NCBI RefSeq assembly: GCF_000174355.1
Contig: NZ_ACIS01000002.1
Span: forward strand, 372,001-436,000
From: Pseudogulbenkiania ferrooxidans 2002
Lineage (GTDB): Bacteria; Pseudomonadota; Gammaproteobacteria; Burkholderiales; Chromobacteriaceae
DNA length: 64,000 nt
Direction: 5' to 3'
Within the stretch, counting starts at the first letter, position 1. The number at the start of each line of letters is the position of its first letter. The translations under genes were made by a program, and so were the position numbers. Of the stretch, positions 35,676-44,189 are shown piece by piece. Under the pieces are notes generated by a model. The model had not been told where the DNA came from, made no database searches, and saw nothing but the letters and a program-made list of their open reading frames with translations.

Positions 35676-36878
35676 TCATACCCGTTCGATGATCAGCGCG
35701 ATGCCCTGCCCCACGCCGATGCACATGGTGCACAGCGCGTAACGGCCGCCGGTGCGGGCCAACTGGTAGGCTGCCGTGGTCACCAGGCGCGCGCCGGAGG
35801 CACCGAGCGGGTGGCCGATGGCGATGGCGCCGCCGTTCGGGTTGACGCGGGCGTCGTCGTCGGCGAGGCCGTGGTCGCGGGTCACCGCCAGTGCCTGGGC
35901 GGCGAAGGCTTCGTTCAGTTCGATCAGGTCGATCTGGTCCAGCGTCAGACCAGCCTTGGCCAGCACCTTGCGGATGGCCGGAGCCGGGCCGAAGCCCATG
36001 ATGCGCGGCGCCACGCCGGCGGTGGCCATAGCCACGATGCGCGCGCGCGGGGTCAGGCCGTAGCGGCCGGCGGCGGCTTCGTTGGCCAGCAGCAGCGCGC
36101 AGGCGCCGTCGTTGACGCCGGAGGCGTTGCCGGCGGTCACGGAACCGTCCGGACGCACCACACCCTTCAGCTTAGCCAGCGCTTCCGGCGTGGTGGCACG
36201 CGGATGCTCGTCCTTGGCGAACACGATCGGATCACCCTTCTTCTGGGCGATGGTGACCGGGATCAGCTCGTCGGCAAAGCGGCCGGCCTCGTGCGCGGCG
36301 GCGTAGCGCTGCTGGCTGCGCAGCGCGAAGGCGTCCTGGTCGGCGCGGCTGACGGCGAAATCGACCGCCACGTTCTCGGCGGTTTCCGGCATTGAATCGA
36401 CGCCGTACTGCGCCTTCATCAGCGGGTTGACGAAGCGCCAGCCGATGGTGGTGTCCTCGATCTTCATGTTGCGCGAGAAGGCGGTGTCGGCCTTCCCCAT
36501 CACGTACGGGGCGCGGCTCATGCTCTCGACGCCGCCGGCGATCATCAGGCTGGTCTCGCCGCTCTTGATGGCGCGCGCGGCGATGCCGATGGCGTCCAGG
36601 CTGGAGCCGCACAGGCGGTTGACGGTGCTGCCCGGCACGTCTTGCGGCAGGCCGGCCAGCAGCGACGCCATGCGCGCCACGTTGCGGTTGTCTTCGCCGG
36701 CCTGGTTGGCGCAACCGTAGATCACGTCGTCGATGGCGCCCCAGTCGACGTTGGGGTTGCGCTCGATCAGGGCCTTGATCGGCAAGGCGCCGAGGTCGTC
36801 GGCGCGCACCGAGGACAGGGTGCCGCCGTAGCGGCCGAACGGGGTGCGGATGGCGTCGCAGATGTAGGCGTTTTCCAT
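35676..36878 (-). CDS. pcaF: 3-oxoadipyl-CoA thiolase
   Basis: 400 residues, a type II thiolase. The acyl-binding cysteine is in [12 protein letters not shown] near 90. The other catalytic parts are [14 protein letters not shown] (His) and [12 protein letters not shown] (second Cys). It cleaves 3-oxoadipyl-CoA to succinyl-CoA and acetyl-CoA. It follows pcaJ by 8 bases and ends the pcaIJF transcription unit. Confidence 0.95.
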   Translation of the reverse strand: MENAYICDAIRTPFGRYGGTLSSVRADDLGALPIKALIERNPNVDWGAIDDVIYGCANQAGEDNRNVARMASLLAGLPQDVPGSTVNRLCGSSLDAIGIAARAIKSGETSLMIAGGVESMSRAPYVMGKADTAFSRNMKIEDTTIGWRFVNPLMKAQYGVDSMPETAENVAVDFAVSRADQDAFALRSQQRYAAAHEAGRFADELIPVTIAQKKGDPIVFAKDEHPRATTPEALAKLKGVVRPDGSVTAGNASGVNDGACALLLANEAAAGRYGLTPRARIVAMATAGVAPRIMGFGPAPAIRKVLAKAGLTLDQIDLIELNEAFAAQALAVTRDHGLADDDARVNPNGGAIAIGHPLGASGARLVTTAAYQLARTGGRYALCTMCIGVGQGIALIIERV

Positions 36879-36886
36879 GGTGGTCC

Positions 36887-37543
36887 TTATGCGGCGGCGG
36901 CCAGCGAGGCCATCTTGAGGGGAACCGGGACGATGCGCTGCAGCTCGTCGAAGCTGTTGCCTTCGACCAGTTCACGCACTACCAGGCCGTCCGGGGTGAC
37001 GTCGATGACGGCCACGTCGGTGTAGATGCGGTCGACGCAGCCCACGCCGGTCAGCGGATAGCTGCACGCCTCGACCAGCTTGCTCTCGCCGGTTTTGGTG
37101 AGCAGGTCCATCATCACGAACACCTGCTTGGCACCGACCGCCAGGTCCATTGCTCCGCCGACCGCCGGGATCGCGCCCGGTGCGCCGGTGTGCCAGTTGG
37201 CCAGGTCGCCGCTGGCCGATACCTGGAAGGCGCCCAGCACGCAGATGTCGAGGTGGCCGCCACGCATCATCGCGAACGAGTCGCCGTGGTGGAAGAAGCT
37301 GCCGCCTTCGAGCAGCGTCACCGGCTCCTTGCCGGCGTTGATCAGTTCCGGGTCCTCTTCGCCCGGTTCGGGCGCTTCGCCCATGCCGAGCAAGCCGTTC
37401 TCGCTGTGCAGGAAGATTTCGCGCTCTTTCGGCAGGTAGTTGGCCACCTTGGTCGGCAGGCCGATGCCGAGGTTGACGTAGGAGCCTTCGGGGATGTCGC
37501 GGGCAACGCGCTCGGCCATCTGGTCGCGGGTGAGTTTGTTCAT
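36887..37543 (-). CDS. pcaJ: 3-oxoadipate:succinyl-CoA transferase subunit B
   Basis: 218 residues, class I CoA transferase beta chain. It has SYVNLGIGLPTKVANYL and the catalytic glutamate in LHSENGLLGMG near 50. With PcaI it moves CoA from succinyl-CoA to 3-oxoadipate. The start is 12 bases after pcaI. Confidence 0.93.
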   Translation of the reverse strand: MNKLTRDQMAERVARDIPEGSYVNLGIGLPTKVANYLPKEREIFLHSENGLLGMGEAPEPGEEDPELINAGKEPVTLLEGGSFFHHGDSFAMMRGGHLDICVLGAFQVSASGDLANWHTGAPGAIPAVGGAMDLAVGAKQVFVMMDLLTKTGESKLVEACSYPLTGVGCVDRIYTDVAVIDVTPDGLVVRELVEGNSFDELQRIVPVPLKMASLAAAA

Positions 37544-37555
37544 GTCGCTACTCCT

Positions 37556-38239
37556 TTACGCCGCTTGCGCCACGGCGTTGCCGATGGCGACGACGCGCTG
37601 CACGAAAATGCCCGGGGTCACGATGACTTCGGGGTCCAGGGCGCCCAAGGGCACGATTTCGGACACCTGCGCGATGGTGACGGCAGCCGCCGTCGCCATG
37701 ATCGGGCCGAAGTTGCGCGCCGCCTTGCGGTAGATCAGGTTGCCCCAGCGATCGCCCTTCAGCGCCTTGATCAGCGCGAAGTCGGCCTTGATCGGGTATT
37801 CCAGCACGTAGTGCTTGCCGTCGATCTCGCGCGTTTCCTTGCCTTCGGCCAACAGCGTGCCGTAGCCGGTCGGGGTGAAGATGGCGCCAAGACCGGCGCC
37901 GGCGGCCTGGATGCGCGCGGCGAGGTTGCCCTGCGGCACCAGTTCCAGCTCGATCTCGCCGGCGCGGTAGAGCGCGTCGAACACGTGCGAATCGGCCTGA
38001 CGCGGGAACGAGCAGATGATCTTCTTGACGCGGCGGGCGTTCAACAGCGCGGCCAGCCCGATGTCACCGTTGCCGGCGTTGTTGTTGACGATGGTGAGGT
38101 CTTTCGCGCCCTGCGCGATCAGCGCATCGATCAGCTCGGCCGGCTGCCCCGCCGTGCCGAAGCCGCCGATCATCACGGTGGCACCGTCGAAGATGCCGGC
38201 CACCGCCTCCTCAAGGGAGGCAACGGTCTTGTCGATCAT
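37556..38239 (-). CDS. pcaI: 3-oxoadipate:succinyl-CoA transferase subunit A
   Basis: 227 residues, class I CoA transferase alpha chain. It has the CoA-binding GGFGTAGQPAELIDAL and NNNAGNGDIGLAALL. The internal ATG at 38239, following GGGAGCGAG, was chosen; the open frame extends farther up but has no family similarity there. First gene of pcaIJF. A sigma-70-type promoter and PcaR-type boxes lie 130-190 bases upstream. Confidence 0.92.
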   Translation of the reverse strand: MIDKTVASLEEAVAGIFDGATVMIGGFGTAGQPAELIDALIAQGAKDLTIVNNNAGNGDIGLAALLNARRVKKIICSFPRQADSHVFDALYRAGEIELELVPQGNLAARIQAAGAGLGAIFTPTGYGTLLAEGKETREIDGKHYVLEYPIKADFALIKALKGDRWGNLIYRKAARNFGPIMATAAAVTIAQVSEIVPLGALDPEVIVTPGIFVQRVVAIGNAVAQAA

Positions 38240-38366
38240 GGTCTCGCTCCCGTCCCACCCTTCTATAAGAGGGCGGGATCCTTTGCTCGGGTTGATGAAC
38301 ATGCCCGGCCAGGCGGCGCCAATCACGAACGGGCGCTGACCGAACATTGCGTCTATTAATGAACAC

Positions 38367-38395
38367 AATGTAGGGTTCGCCATCCGCAGCGTCAA
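38367..38395 (-). promoter_or_regulatory. Sigma-70-type promoter for pcaIJF
   Basis: On the minus strand TTGACG, exactly 17 bases, TACATT. Two PcaR-type boxes lie directly upstream of the -35 element. Confidence 0.65.
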
Positions 38396-38397
38396 GG

Positions 38398-38410
38398 GCG
38401 ATTATCGAAG
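38398..38410. promoter_or_regulatory. PcaR-type box 1
   Basis: Reverse complement CTTCGATAATCGC matches the inner part of the PcaR (IclR-family) box GTTCGATAATCGCAC known from Pseudomonas putida. It lies three bases upstream of the pcaI -35 element. Confidence 0.62.
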
Positions 38411-38414
38411 TATA

Positions 38415-38429
38415 GTGCGACTATCGCAC
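38415..38429. promoter_or_regulatory. PcaR-type box 2
   Basis: GTGCGACTATCGCAC, a 15-base palindrome with perfect six-base arms and the same layout as the PcaR box. Confidence 0.65.
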
Positions 38430-38575
38430 AAACTTTTCTGACCATCGCTCGCCCCAAATGGCGCCAAAGGCAATGCGCCTGGGCCTTGTGGCGCTCGCCC
38501 CTCCCCGCCTCGAGGTGAAAACGACACGTTCGCGGGCCACGCACAAAGCTATAGCAATTGTCCGAATACAGAACA

Positions 38576-38593
38576 TATAATCGACTATCGAAC
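38576..38593. promoter_or_regulatory. TATAAT element overlapped by PcaR-type box 3, facing quiC
   Basis: A perfect TATAAT (38576-38581) is overlapped by a third box, ATCGACTATCGAAC (38580-38593; reverse complement GTTCGATAGTCGAT). I found no good -35, which fits activator-dependent transcription toward quiC, 240 bases downstream. The rest of 38240-38834 shows no gene. Confidence 0.5.
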
Positions 38594-38834
38594 AAAACTC
38601 CACCTCGGCGAAGGCGGAGACTATCCTGAGAATCTGTTCACGATCTGTCGCGGGCAGCCCTCAGCGGGGTGACGCGCAGCGCAGGAACCGGAATGGACAT
38701 GGAGTCCATGAGGATTTCCGATCGCTGAGCCAATCGAAGATTGGCACGCAGAGCACATGAGCCCCGATCGGGGATGCGCAGCAAGATCGGGAACGGGTTC
38801 AGAGAAATACGCTCATTTCTTGTGAGGACCGACC

Positions 38835-40772
38835 ATGCAGCATTCCATTGCCACGGTGTCGCTGAGCGGCACGCTGCCGGAGAAGCTCGAGGCGATCGCC
38901 GCCGCCGGGTTCGACGGCGTGGAGATTTTCGAGAACGACCTGCTGTACTTCGAGGGCTCGCCGCGCGACGCCAAGCGCCTCTGCGACGACCTCGGGCTCA
39001 AGATCATGCTGTTCCAGCCGTTCCGCGACTTCGAGGGCGGCCGGCGCGACAAGCTGCAGCACAACCTCGACCGCGCCGAGCGCAAGTTCGACCTGATGCA
39101 GGAGCTCGGCACCGACCGCATCCTGGTATGCAGCAGCGTGCAGCCCGACGTGATCCGTGACGACGCCGTGATCGCCGACGACCTGCACCAGTTGGCCGAA
39201 CGCGCCGCCAAGCGCGGCATCCTGGTCGGCTACGAGGCGCTGGCCTGGGGGCGTTACGTCAACTCCTACCGCCACGTGTGGGACATCGTGAAGGCGGTCG
39301 ACCACCCCAACCTCGGCATCATCCTCGACAGCTTCCACACCCTGTCGATCAAGGACGACCTGTCGCGGCTGGCCGAAATTCCCGGCGACAAGATCGTGTT
39401 CCTGCAGATGGCCGACGCCCCGGTGCTGGCGATGGATGTCATGGAATGGAGCCGCCACTTCCGCTGCTTCCCCGGCCAGGGCGAATTCGACCTGCCGGCC
39501 TTCCTCGCCCCGATCCTGCAAAGCGGCTACTCCGGCCCGCTGTCGCTGGAAATCTTCAACGACGGCTTCCGCGCCGCGCCGACCCGCGTCACCGCGGCCG
39601 ACGGCCTGCGCTCGCTGCTGTACCTGGAAGAAACCACGCGCCAGGCACTGCAGGCGTCTTCGGCCAACCTCGAGAGCGCGAAAAGCGCCGAGGCGCTGTT
39701 CGCCCCGCCCGCGCCGTCCCGCTTCGACGGCGTGGAGTTCCTCGAATTCGCCGTCGACGACGACGCCGCGCGCCGCCTCGCCAAGTGGTTCCAGAAGCTC
39801 GGCTTCTCCCATGCCGCGCGCCACAAATCGAAGAACGTCGACCTCTACCGCCACGGCAGCGTCAACCTGATTCTCAACGCCGAGCCGGACTCGTTCGCCC
39901 ACGCCTTCTTCGTCGCCCACGGCCCCTCGCTGTGCGCGGCGGCGTTCCGCGTCGACGACAGCCGCGCCGCGCTGGAGCGCGCCAAGCTGTACCGCGCCCG
40001 CCCGTTCGAAAGCCGCGTCGGCCCCAACGAGCGCCAGATTCCGGCGGTGCGCGCCCCGGACGGCAGCCTGCAATACCTGGTGGACAAGGGCCTGGACGGC
40101 CGTTCGATCTACGACAGCGACTTCGATCCGCTGCCGGGCGGCGTTGCCGCCGCGGCACGTACCACGCTGTCGGCCATCGATCACTTTGCGCTCGGCCTGC
40201 CGGCCGAAACGCTGGATACCTGGTCGCTGTATTTCCGCGCCGTGTACGGCTTCGAAGCCGAGCACGAGTGGGTGCTGCCCGATCCGTACGGCCTGGTGAA
40301 GAGCCGCGTGCTGCGCAGCGCCGACCGCACCATCCGCATCCCGCTCAACATCTCGGAAAACCGCAACACCGCCATCGCCCGCTCGGTCTCGACCTACCGC
40401 GGCTCCGGCCTGCAGCACGTCGCCTTCGCCGCCGACGACATCTTCGCGGCGGTGGCGGCGGCGCGCAAAGCCGGCCTGCCGCTCTTGGAGATTCCGCGCA
40501 ACTACTACGACGACCTCGCCGCGCGCTTCGACCTGGAGCCGGAGTTCATCGCACGGATCGCCGCCGCCAACGTGCTGTACGACCGCGACCCGGAGGGCGG
40601 CGAGCTCTTGCACGTTTACACCGAGCCATTCGAGGAACGCTTCTTCTTCGAGATCATCGAACGGCGCGGCGGCTACCAGCAGTACGGCGCGGCCAACGTC
40701 GCGGTGCGGCTGGCGGCGCTGGCGCAGACCCGCGCGCGCGCCGGCCAGCGCGGCGCGAGCTGGGCCGACTAA
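38835..40772 (+). CDS. quiC: 3-dehydroshikimate dehydratase, QuiC1 type (TIM barrel fused to HPPD-like domain)
   Basis: 645 residues. The N-terminal half (about 1-280) is a xylose-isomerase-like TIM barrel (GFDGVEIFENDL, GYEALAWGRYVNSY, LEIFNDGFRA) that dehydrates 3-dehydroshikimate to protocatechuate. The C-terminal half (about 295-630) carries two VOC modules like 4-hydroxyphenylpyruvate dioxygenase, ending with LHVYTEPFEERFFFEIIERRGGYQQYG. The fusion is known for QuiC1 of pseudomonads; the second domain's role is not settled. The ATG follows TGAGGA. First gene of quiC-aroE-aroQ, divergent from pcaIJF. Confidence 0.92.
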   Translation: MQHSIATVSLSGTLPEKLEAIAAAGFDGVEIFENDLLYFEGSPRDAKRLCDDLGLKIMLFQPFRDFEGGRRDKLQHNLDRAERKFDLMQELGTDRILVCSSVQPDVIRDDAVIADDLHQLAERAAKRGILVGYEALAWGRYVNSYRHVWDIVKAVDHPNLGIILDSFHTLSIKDDLSRLAEIPGDKIVFLQMADAPVLAMDVMEWSRHFRCFPGQGEFDLPAFLAPILQSGYSGPLSLEIFNDGFRAAPTRVTAADGLRSLLYLEETTRQALQASSANLESAKSAEALFAPPAPSRFDGVEFLEFAVDDDAARRLAKWFQKLGFSHAARHKSKNVDLYRHGSVNLILNAEPDSFAHAFFVAHGPSLCAAAFRVDDSRAALERAKLYRARPFESRVGPNERQIPAVRAPDGSLQYLVDKGLDGRSIYDSDFDPLPGGVAAAARTTLSAIDHFALGLPAETLDTWSLYFRAVYGFEAEHEWVLPDPYGLVKSRVLRSADRTIRIPLNISENRNTAIARSVSTYRGSGLQHVAFAADDIFAAVAAARKAGLPLLEIPRNYYDDLAARFDLEPEFIARIAAANVLYDRDPEGGELLHVYTEPFEERFFFEIIERRGGYQQYGAANVAVRLAALAQTRARAGQRGASWAD

Positions 40773-40929
40773 AACCCATTCTGACAACGACTCGAACACA
40801 AGGCCGGGGATTTGGCCCCGGCCATGGCCATCCATCCGGCCCAAGCAACACCATCCCGCCCCTGGCACGGGGCGCCGTGACAAACGCCCGACGTTTGCAT
40901 GACTAAACCAACAATGGAGGAATGACTCG

Positions 40930-41763
40930 ATGATTAGCGGCAAAACCACCCTGATCGCCCACCTCGGCTACCCGACCGAAGCCTTCAAGGCGCCGATGAT
41001 TTACAACCCGTGGTTCGAGAAACAAGGCATCGACGCCGTGGTGGTGCCGATGGGCGTCAAGCCGGACGACTACGCGGTCTTTCTCAAATCGCTGTTCCGG
41101 CTGAGCAATATCCGCGGCGCGCTGGTGACCATGCCGCACAAGATCACCACGCTCGACCTGGTCGACGACGCCACCCCGACCGCCAGGATCGCCGGCGCCT
41201 GCAACGCCATCCTGCTGCGCCCGGACGGCTCCCTGCTGGGCGACCAGTTCGACGGCGCCGGTTTCGTGCGCGGCGTCGAGCGCAAGGGCCGCCGCCTCGC
41301 CGGCACCCGCGTGCTCGTGTCCGGCTGCGGCGGCGTCGGCTCCGCCATCGCCGCGTCGCTGGCGGCCGCCGGCGTGGCGGAGCTGGCCCTGTTCGACACC
41401 CGCGACGCCTCGGCCCAGGCCCTGGCGGGACGCCTCGCCGAGCACTACCCGCAGCTCGTCATCCACACCGGCTCCAACGACCCGGCCGGTTACGACGTGG
41501 TGGTCAACGCCACCCCGGTGGGCATGAACGACGACGATCCGCTGCCGTTCGACGTCGCACGCATCGCCCCGAGCACCTTCGTCGGCGAGGTGGTGATGAA
41601 GTCGGAATACACCCCGCTGCTGCGCGCCGCGCTGGAAAAGGGTTGCCAAGTGCAGGTCGGCACCGACATGCTGTTCGAGATGATTCCCGCCTACCTGGAG
41701 TTCTTCGGCTTCGGCACCGCCACCCCGGACGAACTGCGCGCGGTATCGCAGATCAAGTATTGA
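40930..41763 (+). CDS. Shikimate dehydrogenase-like protein (divergent AroE paralogue)
   Basis: 277 residues. AroE core residues are present: Lys71 in MPHK, Asn92 in CNA, Asp108 in GDQFDG (normally G-x-N-T-D-G), and the NADP fold [14 protein letters not shown]. The N-terminal carboxylate-binding motif, normally with two serines (SKS), reads [10 protein letters not shown]: both serines are lost, to Phe and Ala. It may therefore use quinate or another substrate, as AroE-like subfamilies do, or have altered affinity. It lies between quiC and aroQ, so a role in quinate/shikimate breakdown is likely. Confidence 0.82.
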   Translation: MISGKTTLIAHLGYPTEAFKAPMIYNPWFEKQGIDAVVVPMGVKPDDYAVFLKSLFRLSNIRGALVTMPHKITTLDLVDDATPTARIAGACNAILLRPDGSLLGDQFDGAGFVRGVERKGRRLAGTRVLVSGCGGVGSAIAASLAAAGVAELALFDTRDASAQALAGRLAEHYPQLVIHTGSNDPAGYDVVVNATPVGMNDDDPLPFDVARIAPSTFVGEVVMKSEYTPLLRAALEKGCQVQVGTDMLFEMIPAYLEFFGFGTATPDELRAVSQIKY

Positions 41764-41776
41764 ACGAGGACGAACG

Positions 41777-42232
41777 ATGAAAAAAATTCTGGTACTGAAC
41801 GGCCCCAACCTGAACCTGCTGGGGACGCGCGAGCCGGCCCAGTACGGCCACACCACGCTGGCCGACGTCGAGGCGATGTGCAAGGAAACCGGCGAGCGCC
41901 TGGGCTACGAGGTGGAATGCTTCCAGAGCAACTGGGAAGGCGCCCTGCTCGACAAGATCCACGAAGCCGGCCAGGCGTTTCGTGACGGCACCCTGCTCGG
42001 CGTCGTCATCAACCCCGGCGCGCTGACGCACACCTCGATCGCGCTGCACGATGCAATCAAGGGCGTCGGCGACCTGCCGGTGATCGAAATCCACATCTCC
42101 AACGTGCACGCCCGCGAGTCGTTCCGCCACCACTCCTACGTCTCGCCGGCCGCCGCCGGCATCGTGGTCGGCTTCGGCGTGCTCGGCTACACCCTGGCGA
42201 TGGAAGGGCTGGTGCGCAAACTCCAGGGCTGA
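41777..42232 (+). CDS. aroQ: 3-dehydroquinate dehydratase, type II
   Basis: 151 residues, the normal length. Motifs are [14 protein letters not shown], the active-site tyrosine loop [21 protein letters not shown] and [18 protein letters not shown]. Type II enzymes form dodecamers and interconvert 3-dehydroquinate and 3-dehydroshikimate. It starts 13 bases after the AroE-like gene. In this operon it acts in the catabolic direction, feeding QuiC and then PcaHG. Confidence 0.95.
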   Translation: MKKILVLNGPNLNLLGTREPAQYGHTTLADVEAMCKETGERLGYEVECFQSNWEGALLDKIHEAGQAFRDGTLLGVVINPGALTHTSIALHDAIKGVGDLPVIEIHISNVHARESFRHHSYVSPAAAGIVVGFGVLGYTLAMEGLVRKLQG

Positions 42233-42241
42233 GAGCCACTG

Positions 42242-42299
42242 ACAAACCCCTCCTGGCGTTGTTGCGCGGCCTTGCCAAGATCGTTGCACAGGGGTTTGT
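42242..42299 (+). terminator. Long inverted repeat after aroQ
   Basis: Ten-base perfect arms (ACAAACCCCT and complement) enclose about 38 bases that can pair further. A short T-rich end follows. It is probably the terminator of quiC-aroE-aroQ, though a small repeat element is possible. Confidence 0.5.
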
Positions 42300-42340
42300 T
42301 CGCGGCGCCAAGCCGGCCGCCCGGCGCCAGTCACCAAGAC

Positions 42341-42374
42341 AAGCCATGACAGCGATGATGCGTGGTCATGGCTT
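42341..42374 (-). terminator. Hairpin after the NRPS-operon PPTase gene
   Basis: AAGCCATGAC arms in inverted repeat around 14 bases, 11 bases beyond the PPTase stop on the minus strand. It is followed by a TTGTCTT tail. Likely end of the seven-gene operon. Confidence 0.6.
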
Positions 42375-42384
42375 TCGTGCCGTT

Positions 42385-43113
42385 TCACCCGCTTCCGTCA
42401 TGCTCCCACTGGCGTTCACTCACGCGCCAGCCACGCCCCTCGATGGCCAGCGCCCCGATATAGCCCGGCGCCGGCTGGAGCGTGTACAGCGACCACGGCC
42501 TTTCCGGAGCGATCTCGCCGGAAGCGCCGTCGAGGTTTGCCGGCCCCTCACCCGGATCGGTCGTCAGGGGAACCGAAAAACCATCCAGCTGCCCGGCAAG
42601 GCCGTTGCCGCAGGCTTTCAGGTACGCCTCCTTCTTGGTCCAGCACGCGAGAAAGGCATCGGCGCAAAGCGGCTCCGGCAGCGCACTCAACTGGTCGGCC
42701 TCGGCCGCCGAGAAGAAATAGTGCGCGATGTCGGCGTAATCGGCTTGCTCCCGGAGGCGTTCAAGATCGATGCCGAGCCTGGCGTCGGCGGCGATGGCGA
42801 CAAGGGCCAGATCGCCCGAGTGGGACAGATTGAACGCGAGCCGGCCGTCGAATTCAGGGCTGAGGCCCGGTTTGCCGAAGGCGTTGTACACGTAGCGTAC
42901 GCGGTCGGCCGGGGTCTGAAGATAGTTCCCCAGAAGCGCGCGCAGCACGCCATGCGCGGCGACAAACCGCCGTCGATCGCGCTCGAAGCGAAACCGTGCG
43001 CTGCGTCGGCATTCGTCGTCTGAGAGCGTCGCCTGGAGGCGCGCCGACGTTTCCGGGGAAACGTCCAGACTGGCGCGCCAGACATGCACTTCGTGGGAGG
43101 GCAGTTGAAACAT
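42385..43113 (-). CDS. 4'-phosphopantetheinyl transferase, Sfp type
   Basis: 242 residues, the Sfp-type size. The CoA/Mg2+ motifs are FNLSHSGDLALVAIA, GIDLERL near 120 and WTKKEAYLKACGNGL near 170 (W-x2-KEA-x3-K). The enzyme attaches the phosphopantetheine arm to serines of carrier domains. Two carrier domains are encoded in the same operon (Ser49 of the membrane protein, Ser798 of the NRPS), so this is the dedicated activator. Last gene, 26 bases after the dehydrogenase. Confidence 0.93.
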   Translation of the reverse strand: MFQLPSHEVHVWRASLDVSPETSARLQATLSDDECRRSARFRFERDRRRFVAAHGVLRALLGNYLQTPADRVRYVYNAFGKPGLSPEFDGRLAFNLSHSGDLALVAIAADARLGIDLERLREQADYADIAHYFFSAAEADQLSALPEPLCADAFLACWTKKEAYLKACGNGLAGQLDGFSVPLTTDPGEGPANLDGASGEIAPERPWSLYTLQPAPGYIGALAIEGRGWRVSERQWEHDGSG

Positions 43114-43139
43114 GACGGACTCCCGCCTGTGACGGAGCG

Positions 43140-44156
43140 CTACAACTGCTCCAGCATGAGCTGAGCGATCTCCACGCCGATCCGGGCCTGGGCCTCGCGC
43201 GTCGAAGCGCCCAAGTGCGGCGTGCAGATGACATGGGGATGGCGGGCGAGCCGCAGGTCGCTGGGAGGTTCCCCGGCGAACACATCGAGCGCGGCCCCGC
43301 GCACCTTGCCCGAGTCGAGGGCGGTGAGGAGCGCCTCCTCGTCCACCAAACCGCCACGCGCGCAGTTGACCAGCAGGACACCGTCCTTCATGCGCGCGAT
43401 CTCCTTCTTCCCGATCACGGCGCGTCCCGCCTTGCTCGGCGGGGTGTGAATCGAAACGAAGTCGGCACACGCAAGGAGCGCCTCGAGCGAGAGCAGTGCG
43501 AGACCCTCGAAGCGTCCCACGGGTTCGGCGGCCTTGTCGGCCCCGACAACGACCATGCCGAGCGCGGCGGCACAACGCCCCAGGGCTCCCCCGATCCGGC
43601 CCACGCCGATGATGCCGAGCGTCTTGCCGGCGAGTTCGATCCCATCCGAGAACTCTTTCTTCGGCCAACCTCCCGACTTCACGGCGGCATCGGCCTGCGG
43701 GATGCGTCGCGCCAGGGCGAGAAGCATGCCCAGGGCCAGCTCGGCCACCGAGCCGGTCGAGGCCTTGGGCGTGTTCAGTACGGCGATCCCCTGGGACGCC
43801 GCCGCGGCAAGATCGATGTTGTCGGTGCCGACACCGGCGCGGACGATCAGCCGCAACCGCTGGGCCGCCGCGAGCTGCTGCGCGCCGAGCCGCGTGGCGG
43901 AGCGCACGACGACGGCGTCGTAATCGCCGATCAGTTCCTCAAGCATCGCGGGCGAGAGGCCGATCCACTCGTCCACCAGCAGCCCGCCTTCGCGCATCCG
44001 CTCGACCGCCACGCTAGGGATCGGGTCACAGACCAGGACACGGACATGTTCCACCGGGAGAATGGCTTCCGTTTCCGACTGGCGGCTCGGTCTCTGCTCG
44101 ACATCCCAGAACACCGGCTCGTCCGGCAACACCGTCTCGAATTTTCCTGCTGACAT
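43140..44156 (-). CDS. D-3-phosphoglycerate dehydrogenase-like NAD enzyme (no ACT domain)
   Basis: 338 residues from an ATG following AAGGAG; an upstream TTG is rejected. The NAD fold IIGVGRIGGALG is near 190. Catalytic Arg, Glu and His are in NCARGGLVDEEAL, ALDVFAGEPP and CTPHLGAST. Residues 1-35 are an unusual extension. SerA oxidises 3-phosphoglycerate to 3-phosphohydroxypyruvate; the regulatory ACT domain that gives serine feedback is missing. SbnA enzymes use O-phosphoserine, made from that product, so an unregulated supply step for diaminopropionate is a natural role (inference). Another 2-hydroxyacid substrate is possible. Confidence 0.78.
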   Translation of the reverse strand: MSAGKFETVLPDEPVFWDVEQRPSRQSETEAILPVEHVRVLVCDPIPSVAVERMREGGLLVDEWIGLSPAMLEELIGDYDAVVVRSATRLGAQQLAAAQRLRLIVRAGVGTDNIDLAAAASQGIAVLNTPKASTGSVAELALGMLLALARRIPQADAAVKSGGWPKKEFSDGIELAGKTLGIIGVGRIGGALGRCAAALGMVVVGADKAAEPVGRFEGLALLSLEALLACADFVSIHTPPSKAGRAVIGKKEIARMKDGVLLVNCARGGLVDEEALLTALDSGKVRGAALDVFAGEPPSDLRLARHPHVICTPHLGASTREAQARIGVEIAQLMLEQL

Positions 44157-44189
44157 TTGCAAGCTCCTTTAACGGCATGGCGGCCTTCG

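Noticed and set aside
42242-42299. Insertion-sequence end or miniature transposon after aroQ
   Set aside because: The arms are only 10 bases, no target duplication or transposase remnant is seen; a terminator explains it more simply.
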